The notes beneath the pieces are model-generated. The model made no database searches and was not told where the DNA came from. It worked only from the letters and a program-made list of their open reading frames with translations. Of a stretch of DNA of 64,000 nt, positions 57,407 to 64,000 are shown piece after piece. Position numbers and translations under genes: made by a program. This DNA comes from Leguminivora glycinivorella (taxonomy: Eukaryota > Arthropoda > Insecta > Lepidoptera > Tortricidae). The stretch lies in contig NC_062975.1 in NCBI RefSeq assembly GCF_023078275.1, forward strand, positions 8,717,141-8,781,140. Reading direction: 5' to 3'. Position 1 is the stretch's first letter; each line of letters begins with the position of its first letter.

Positions 57407-57756
57407 ATGGGTCGCCGCAAGTCAAAAAGGAAGCCCCCGGCGAAGAGGAAAGCCATAGAGCCTCTGGATCAACAATTCAACTGTCCATTTTGCAATCACG
57501 AAAAATCCTGTGAAGTTAAAATGTATGTGTAATTTTCGACCATGTTATGCAAATGTCATGAATGTGTTTATTGTTTATATTTGCCAGCTGGAATGATTCA
57601 ATGTCAATTATTTCATTTTTCAGGGATCGAGCGAGGAATACAGCGCGAATACAATGTCGAGTGTGTTTAGAAGACTTTCAAACCACCACCAATGTACTGT
57701 CTGAGCCTATAGATGTTTATAATGACTGGGTAGATGCTTGTGAAAGCGCTAATTAG
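57407..57756 (+). CDS. ELOF1: Transcription elongation factor 1 homolog (ELOF1/Elf1)
   Basis: Exons 57407-57522 and 57624-57756 (donor AAAAT/GTATGT, acceptor TTTTTCAG, phase 2) give 82 residues, the usual length. It begins with the basic tail MGRRKSKRKPPAKRK. A four-cysteine zinc ribbon follows: CPFC at about residues 26-29 and CRVC at about 50-53. It ends SEPIDVYNDWVDACESAN, the family C-terminus. The protein binds RNA polymerase II near the DNA entry tunnel, assists elongation through nucleosomes, and helps transcription-coupled repair in other eukaryotes. The start is fixed by the conserved N-terminus. A poly(A) signal AATAAA lies near 57895. Confidence 0.97.
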
Positions 57757-59650
57757 CTTTTAGGTTATAATGCCCTGTGTGTAATGGGAGTCTCTATAAA
57801 ATCTTATAGATAATATGTATTTTAAGAAACATACTTTTTTCATCCCCTTTTCCAGTTTTTATCAATTCTCAATGACTTTAAAATTTGTTTCTGTAATAAA
57901 TGATCACAGAGACCTCAGGCTAATAAAATTGTAAGCTGCAATACTTATTGCCTTCCGACTTACCCTGTAACCAGACCTTTATAACTTTTATCTTACAACC
58001 ATGGTTATTTTCAAAATGTTTGAGCAGCTTACTGCTCTTGAGTGATTTTGGGGTTGGAGTCACACAAACTTACCACATCAAAGTCTGTTTAACACCATTC
58101 CAGTTTGCTATTTTCTGGATCTGACTTTGCAAATACAGCTGTATTGCATATATAGAAGCCATATTCGGACCAACATACCAAGTTTAGCCTTTTGTATGCA
58201 ACTGTCAAAACATTGTTATTTACAAAGCAACCATAACATAATACATTAATATGAACTTGAAACCATATGAAGTAGTCCTGCTTCAGCATACCAAAGGTTA
58301 AACAATTTTTTTGTAAAATAAGCTTAAACAGCCCCATTTACTATCTTAGTAATCATATTTTATAATTTTCTATGTTACAAGTAGCAGAACAATCAGATAC
58401 AAAATGAATTTAAACTTTCTTAGCTTTGAGGTATAAACATAGTTTGTAACTTAAGATCAACATTTTTTTAGATAATGATGGTTAAATTATAAATGAACTT
58501 ATAGGTCAATAAAATGTAAAACAAAAGCATTTAGTTTATCAATCACTTTATTTCCCAACAGTCATTTGGTAATTCCATAATCATTTTACATTTCTTTACA
58601 CTGTAATACATTCAAGCACTACTGAGTTACACTCTAAAAGCATGATTGAAAGTCAACACAGTATATTAATAATGGAATTCCTTTAATAAGTACATTTGAC
58701 TACACTACAATATTTAAATGAGATTATGCATAAATGAATGTGAGTATGGAATGTAACAATAAAATCACATCACATCAACCAATAACACAAAAGATGAGAA
58801 ATTTATTTTAGCAAAAATATAAAAAAATAATATAATTTTGTTAGTAAAAGCGTAAATTAAACATACCCAAAATAGTTATTTGTTATACAAGGGGGCAAAG
58901 TTGTATTTTAACGCCGAGTGTGGAATTGAAAACGAGTTCAAGACAAAGGATTCTAATATATTGAACCACGAGCGAAGCTATTTGGTTGTCAAATAGAATC
59001 CTTTTGCAAATTTTTTTGGCGTACAGAAAAAAGTAAAATTTAAATTGTGCAGCCCAGCCGTGTTGTACAACTAAAACTTTCCCCATCACTATAATGCGAG
59101 GAAACTACGACGCAAAAAATGTGTTTATCAGTGGTTCCAGTAGTTCCACAGGTGGTAAATCATCTGTATTACTAGATTCACATACTTTTATCAATTTTAA
59201 AGCATTAATTTGACTTTCCATTCAAGGTCAAATTACATTCAACCAATAACACTAGTGGATAAAATGCGTTATTTTAGCTGGTATTAAAGGACAAAACACG
59301 TGTTTCCGAGCTAGTGAGGGGGAAAATCATTTAAAGTTAGGAATACACTAGTATGAACTTGCATGCAATTTGTGTACTGCTAATACGGTAAAAATTCTAA
59401 GGTAAAGTTAGGTACCACAATATAGAAATTGTATCCAAGTTCTTGCCAGTCTTAAACCTAACTTAACAATTCGATTTAAACACCAATTATTTAAATTCAT
59501 ATATAGTCATTGATCATTAATATTCAATAAATACTTTTATTTTTGCCTGTGCCAATGAGCACAGGCAATTAGTTAATCAAGACCCTAAAGTGCAACTGAT
59601 TAGTCTATCCTTTAATTAACATATTTGTTTAATTGTACTCATTTCTAGTT
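57757..59650. other. ELOF1 3' region and intergenic DNA
   Basis: No exon supported up to 59650. A repeat resembling a common lepidopteran MITE lies at about 58890-59085 (GGGGGCAAAGTTGTATTTTAACG, CCACGAGCGAAGC, AATAGAATCCTTT). Confidence 0.5.
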
Positions 59651-59940
59651 ATGAGTCAATCAACTTTTATCTTTACTCAGAAAATAATAATGAAGTAAGT
59701 TTTTTGGAATAAATGATTTTTTATCAATTTAAAATTCTTTATTTGCCTAGGATATCTATGTATACAATGCCTCATGGTATCCTTCTATTCAAAAATAAAT
59801 TTAAGCAACATGGTGCTGAGATAACTGAAACCACTGCATATCACGTAGAATGCATTCACAATGCATTGTTTAGAGTTTTGCCAGGACCAGGGCACTTCCC
59901 AGATGGATTTACAGCTAAGACATATTCAAGGAAATTTTAA
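59651..59940 (+). CDS. Possible two-exon gene, 77 residues, unassigned
   Basis: Exon 59651-59694 (ATG, donor GAA/GTAAGT) joins exon 59751-59940 (acceptor TTTGCCTAG) in phase 2 across a 56-base intron. The product starts MSQSTFIFTQ and contains HGAEITETTAYHVECIHNALFRV, then LPGPGHFPDGFTAKTYSRKF at the end. I do not recognise it. A TTTCTAG acceptor two bases before the ATG means the first exon might instead be internal, with upstream exons not found. It lies downstream of ELOF1 on the same strand. Confidence 0.4.
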
Positions 59941-60843
59941 TAGTTGATACTTCCTGTAGTAAGGAACTTCGTTTGTAACAGAACAAAAGTTGATTGACCC
60001 CAGTAATTATTATTAATATCAATAAAAGCTTCGTAAAGGTGCTATCCTCTACTTCATAACAACAATATGCTTTAATACTATTAATATACTTTATCAAATT
60101 GACAACATCTTCATCTTATAGCTATTCGTCAAGTTATACACTGATCAAAACATTTCTAATATAAACATAAAAGGGACAGCTATAGCTGAATCACATATCA
60201 ATAGTAAACTGAAATAAATAATATTGCTTTTTCAACCAATATAATACATTTTGTGGCTTTCCTTAAAAGGGTCTTTAAGCTTTATATGCCTAAGGAACCT
60301 TCTTTGGTGGAAAGCCGTATTTGAAATTGAGCTATTGCCTAGCGTAAATATTAAGCTATAACACAACTAACAACCCTGGGATATCTGTAACCATGTCATG
60401 ATGCTCTTACATTATATCTACAGATATGGTGTTCAGGAACATCTACTTTACGGAAAGCTTAGTGTTATTTACACAGGACTAGTAACAAGAGTAATAAATT
60501 ACAAAGGAAAATGACATGGTTACTAGAACTGCATACCACCGCGCCCTCGGTGCGAAGCCGTGCAGGTCGGGTGCCGGAATAGCGCGATACCTTGCCCGGA
60601 TACAAAAACAGGATGGAGTGCAATGGGTTCGAGGCCCGCTTCCACACTATCTACAACATAATCTTCACACTTCGCAAACACAACATCCTCTTTTTATAAA
60701 CTTTATACTCTCAAGATAACGTAACATGTATACAATAATACGTTAGATAAATATTAAACGGCAACATGTCTATTATACAAGTAAACATGTGCGGAAGCTT
60801 TACAACATCGTATAGTGTATGAGTAAGAGTAAAAGGTTAAAAT
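59941..60843. other. Intergenic or 3' untranslated DNA
   Basis: No gene supported. A GC-rich patch at 60535-60660 contains GGGTTCGAGGCCCG, like a pol III B box, but no box A at the right distance. It could be 3' untranslated sequence of the minus-strand frame at 60844. Confidence 0.4.
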
Positions 60844-61764
60844 TTAAAACTTGCCCAAATCTACAAAGGAGTCGTACTGCAGGTCGGAGCTGTCGCACAC
60901 CGTGGTGTCGTCGTCGGACGGCGCCCACTGCGGCGGCGCTCGCCCGCGCTCCAGCACCGCCGTGCTGTCCGAGCTCGAGCTCGAGCTGGCGATGTACTCG
61001 AACAGCTTGCCGCGCGAGTCGTCCGCGATGCTCGAAATGTCCGATATCTCTAATGTACTCGGTACGGTGGATGTGTCCACGTTGATAACGTCTAATGACT
61101 GAGAAAGCAGGGCGTCCTCGCACGAGGATGCCGGGACCGTGTCTTGAGAGGCCGGGTAGTGGGAGGAGCTGGCGTCCTCTGTGAAGCGGCCGGAGTCGCC
61201 CACCTCGGACACCAGGAGAGACAGACTGACGTCTTCGATGGGGAACGTTACGCTTTCGCTAAGCGCTTGAGTGTCCTGATCTAGGACGTTCGATTCGGGA
61301 CTGTCGGCTTTGGGAATGTCGGGGCTGACGGGTTTCAATGATACCGAGTTGTCCTCGGAGAGGTCTCCTTCAGCGTTAAGAGTTACGGATTCGTTGCCCT
61401 CCCGCTCCAGCAAATGTTCCAAATCGTCGACGCATTTGGTGGAGTCGTCGCTGCTATCGGACACTAGGAGCTCAATACTTCTATCCAGTAGGCCGGTATC
61501 TGTACAAGTGGACATTTCGTCTTCGAAGACGATCTCGACGCTCCTTATCCTCATGAGGGGCATTTTGGCCGGCGAGAGTTCGTTGCCTTTGGGCGAGCGG
61601 CCCTTCTTGGTGGAGTCTGCTATCTCGGAACATTCGCTTACGTCGTCGTAGTCTATCTCGTAGCTTCTAAGGTCGGATGTACATGGCGTGCATTCGGTGG
61701 CCCTGGAGTTGGGCCTGGAATGCGTGGGTTCGGGTGAAGTGCGCGTGGTATGCGAGTGTAGTCC
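60844..61764 (-). CDS. Acidic Ser/Asp-rich reading frame behind NSF, unassigned
   Basis: The frame is open for about 306 codons, from just after an in-frame TAG (61765-61767) to its stop at 60844. The first Met is at 61563 (239 residues). Composition is strongly coding-like: GC-rich third positions, many Ser, Asp and Glu, few aromatics, no long hydrophobic stretch, so probably disordered. Distinct pieces are IRSVEIVFEDEMSTCTDTG, a Ser run (YIASSSSSSDS) and the C-terminal DLQYDSFVDLGKF. An acceptor-like CAACCTTAG ends at 61765 (phase 0), and CATTCCAG a little later would give phase 2, the phase of the NSF penultimate exon donor. It could be the last exon of a separate gene, or an alternative NSF end. 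I do not recognise the family. Confidence 0.5.
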   Translation of the reverse strand, partial: GLHSHTTRTSPEPTHSRPNSRATECTPCTSDLRSYEIDYDDVSECSEIADSTKKGRSPKGNELSPAKMPLMRIRSVEIVFEDEMSTCTDTGLLDRSIELLVSDSSDDSTKCVDDLEHLLEREGNESVTLNAEGDLSEDNSVSLKPVSPDIPKADSPESNVLDQDTQALSESVTFPIEDVSLSLLVSEVGDSGRFTEDASSSHYPASQDTVPASSCEDALLSQSLDVINVDTSTVPSTLEISDISSIADDSRGKLFEYIASSSSSSDSTAVLERGRAPPQWAPSDDDTTVCDSSDLQYDSFVDLGKF

Positions 61765-61782
61765 CTAAGGTTGCGATGATCC

Positions 61783-63812
61783 TTATTGTATAGTGGTGCC
61801 CAGGTCGAGCCCGCCCTCCTCTTGCATCTTCGTGAGGAACTTGAACACTCTGTTCTCCTCCTCCGTCTGTTTCACCATGTCTATTAGCGCTAGCAGCTTC
61901 TTGATTCCGATGAAGATCCTGCAGAGAACAGAAAATGTTACTTTTGTAGTTGCGCCTATAATTTCATTGACAAGCAAGTATTTTACATACTTGGATTCCT
62001 CTTGGTCTTTATGTTTCGTCAACTTCTTTTTATACGTGAATGACGGCTGTAGCCGTTGATACCACCTTTAACAATCAATACTTAAGTTCTGTATATTTTA
62101 ACATGGAAGAAACAAAATTAGATATATTACCTCGGTAAGTCGGTATGAAACATGAGATGACACTAATAAAACCTACGGCTACCTGACGCTTAAATTCGCG
62201 CGCGACACAACAAGACTGAAATCCTTTGAATCCTGTCGCTCATCATAATTACCGAAACCGGTTTATGGCAGATCCTGATTTCAATCGAATGCAGTTCTGG
62301 CATTAACAGGCGACCGAAACTGAGAAAAACTCTGTAATGCAACATACTTGGCCCCGCGCAAGTCGTGCTGGGTCTTCTGCAGGTCGCTCGCGAGTATATT
62401 TCATTTCATTTCAATGGACAGTATAAGACCAGTAATAACTCTTCTAACAAACATACGCCGCGCGGTATGTATGCGCGGCGTGTACTTACGCAACAAAATA
62501 GGTAAGCGGATGAGAAGGATTCATTCTCGTTCATTCTCATCCGCTTTGCGAACGTACACTTTGCACACACACACATACCGCGCACCGCGCAGAATACGTT
62601 TATTAGAAGAGTTACTATTGGTTTTATACTGTAATGTTTGATTATGACATACTTGGCCCCGCGCAGGTCGTGCTGGATCTTCTGCAGGTCGCGCTTGGAG
62701 AAGGCGTCGCTCTCCTCCAGCACGGACATGACGTGCTCGGGCTGCGACAGGTTGGGCACGTGCAGCACGGCCGTGAACGCTGACGTCATCTCCATGTCCT
62801 CCAGGACTTGTCTGGAAACAAATGCATAAATCAATATTTTTATACGCAAATACATGAAAAATGTCCATGATTCAGGAACAAATATTTGAGCACATCAAAC
62901 AAATGCCCTTACCGGGATTAGAACCCTTAGCTTAGAAGGCAAGGTCAATACGGTCACTGCGGCAGTGACCGTACTGCCAACTAGGCCAAACCGGTCGTCA
63001 AAATAAACATAAGGCTTTCCATGCCCTTATGCTTCAAGACAAATATAGGGTCCGTTGAAAAACCGAAATTCCAACAGAAATTCTGATAAAATCCACATAA
63101 ATCATAAGGACCCCTTTAGGCAAGTACCGCCACAAGTAGACTATTCACTTGCAGCAGTACACTTGTCATCGAATTTAAGGTGATAAGCAGCTTCGTGCCC
63201 AAAAACCCGCGTCCGTACTTTCACAGAGTACGTTGATAAGATAGGTTTTCCCAAATATCACGCTAGGTGGCGCTATGCAGGAGGCGGTGATTTCTACATC
63301 GCGCTATCGAAATTTCTACTTGGATGGTATATAAGGATGGGGGATTTTATCATAATCTCTTCAGAAAGATAGGGATATTGATGGAGACTTTCTTTAGTTT
63401 CTTTCTTCTTCCAATTCCTCCATGCTACTACGGATACCAGGATGCTCTCAACTGCGGCTGCTGGTGTAGAGGCTTATTTGCGTTTGGTTTTCCCAAATGT
63501 CACGCTAGATGGCGCTATACGGGGGATCTGATTTCTACATCGCGCTAACGAAATTTTTATTGAGATGGTATAAATGGGTGGGGGCTGTCTTTTTCCTCCT
63601 GGTAATATGATAGCAGGATGGTCTCACCTGCGACTGCTGGTGCAGAGGATGAGCAGCTTCCTGCCCTTGGGCGGCTGCTTCTTCAGCAGCACGAGCAACG
63701 CCTGCAGCGTCAGGTTGGAGTAACGCGGTCCGATAGGGCCGTAGTCTAGGAGACGCTCGATGTTGTCCACTAGGATGCAGGATAGGGTTGAACGGTAGGC
63801 GTCGTCGAAGTA
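61783..63812 (-). CDS. NSF: NSF (vesicle-fusing ATPase), last three exons
   Basis: Exons 63628-63812, 62653-62811 and 61783-61918 encode the C-terminal part of the D2 ATPase domain. The rest of the gene lies beyond 64000. Recognisable pieces are LSCILVDNIERLLDYGPIGPR (Walker B type segment of D2, with conserved Asp), LQALLVLLKKQPPKGRKLLI, the sensor-like CTSSR, FTAVLHVPNLS, and the end FIGIKKLLALIDM. Phases are consistent across both junctions. NSF with SNAP disassembles SNARE complexes at membranes throughout the secretory pathway, and in flies it is essential for synaptic function (comatose). The stop is TAA after GTTIQ. Insects may have one or two NSF genes; which one this is cannot be told here. 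Confidence 0.93.
62345..62395 (-). pseudogene. Partial duplicate of the NSF penultimate exon
   Basis: Reads SDLQKTQHDLRGAK followed by the same TATGT donor as the real exon at 62653-62811 (RDLQKIQHDLRGAK), then breaks off. Only the last 14 codons are present, without an acceptor. It lies in the intron next to a foldback MITE. Confidence 0.85.
62412..62637. mobile_element. Foldback MITE, CAGTATAAGACCAGTAAT termini
   Basis: CAGTATAAGACCAGTAATAACTC and the inverse GAGTTACTATTGGTTTTATACTG bound a strongly self-complementary interior (CGCCGCGCGGTATG, GGATGAGAAGGATTCATTCTC). It lies between the exon duplicate and the real exon and may have mediated the duplication. Confidence 0.8.
62870..63000 (-). 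mobile_element. tRNA-derived SINE, copy 3, with internal hairpin
   Basis: The minus strand contains the SINE head (GGTTTGGCCTAGTTGGCAGTACGGTCACTG) and GGTTCTAATCCCGG box B with a mismatch. An 11-base perfect palindrome ACGGTCACTGC/GCAGTGACCGT at about 62949-62972 interrupts the box A to box B spacing. Confidence 0.75.
63240..63590. repeat. Direct repeat of about 100 bases in the NSF intron
   Basis: TTTTCCCAAATATCACGCTAGG, TGGCGCTAT, TGATTTCTACATCGCGCTA and GAAATTTCTACTTGGATGGTA at about 63247-63345 recur with small changes at about 63489-63590. Confidence 0.8.
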
Positions 63813-63837
63813 CTGTGAAGAGAAATGATTTGTCAGT

Positions 63838-64000
63838 GTTTTATGCTTTATGCTATCGAAAATGATGATAGCGTATGGATTTAAATATTATTAATTTTTT
63901 TTTTTAATTTTTTGGTGGGAACACTTAGGTGCTACCTAATTCGGACTCCGCTCTTAGTGTGGTGGAATCTGGATGACGGAAATCTGGGCCAGTGGCAGGC
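63838..64000 (-). other. NSF intron, window edge
   Basis: Sequence upstream of the first visible NSF exon. No further exon is recognised before the edge. Confidence 0.6.

Noticed and set aside
60465..60647. 60-codon minus-strand frame with hydrophobic C-terminus
   Set aside because: No splice context or family. More likely 3' untranslated sequence of the minus-strand frame upstream.
60844..61123. Overlapping frames on both strands at 60800-61123
   Set aside because: They are shadows of the longer acidic minus-strand frame. Arg/Ala/Ser-rich composition is typical of GC-rich antisense reading.

Overview
The window is insect nuclear DNA, and every recognisable feature points to a moth or butterfly. 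It is AT-rich. Genes have short exons and GT-AG introns. It carries tRNA-derived SINEs, many foldback MITEs, mariner and non-LTR retrotransposon copies, and an RR-type cuticle protein. I did not try to name the genus. No bacterial operon, rRNA, genuine tRNA or CRISPR array is present.

Layout. 1-12.2 kb is intergenic: MITE fragments, a 109-bp tandem array (4076-4520), a LINE-like element (6243-7149) and a 1.8-kb DNA transposon (8433-10210). 12.2-16.5 kb (minus) is a three-exon RR-1 cuticle protein gene. Its second exon is tandemly duplicated, and a 3.2-kb relative of the first transposon sits hard against the splice donor of one copy. 16.5-32 kb is gene-poor, with SINEs, MITEs and several GC-rich islands that may be regulatory. 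32.9-34.7 kb carries a THAP-domain exon and palindromic MITEs. 35.5-36.9 kb has weak candidate exons of small secreted proteins. 37.2-38.9 kb holds an unexplained series of short hairpins built on TTGCGCAGG. 39.4-47.1 kb is a large inverted duplication. It carries THAP-like and ribosomal-protein-L38-like exons, and the two arms differ by four clean transposon insertions.

From 47.6 kb the sequence is gene-dense. A FAM32A-like gene (plus) is followed by a nine-exon gene (minus, 49985-56815) for a 612-residue secreted, cysteine-rich arthropod protein that probably has a GPI anchor. This is divergently paired with ELOF1 (plus, 57407-57756). A possible 77-residue two-exon gene lies at 59651-59940. 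The right edge (minus) holds the last three exons of NSF, the SNARE-disassembly ATPase, followed immediately by an unassigned acidic, Ser/Asp-rich reading frame of about 306 codons.

The host genes are unrelated housekeeping or structural genes and do not form a pathway. The most unusual content is structural: the palindrome with its built-in empty sites, the duplicated cuticle exon next to a transposon, the hairpin series at 37-39 kb, and the acidic reading frame behind NSF. Exon boundaries come from reading splice motifs and checking phase. There is no transcript evidence.
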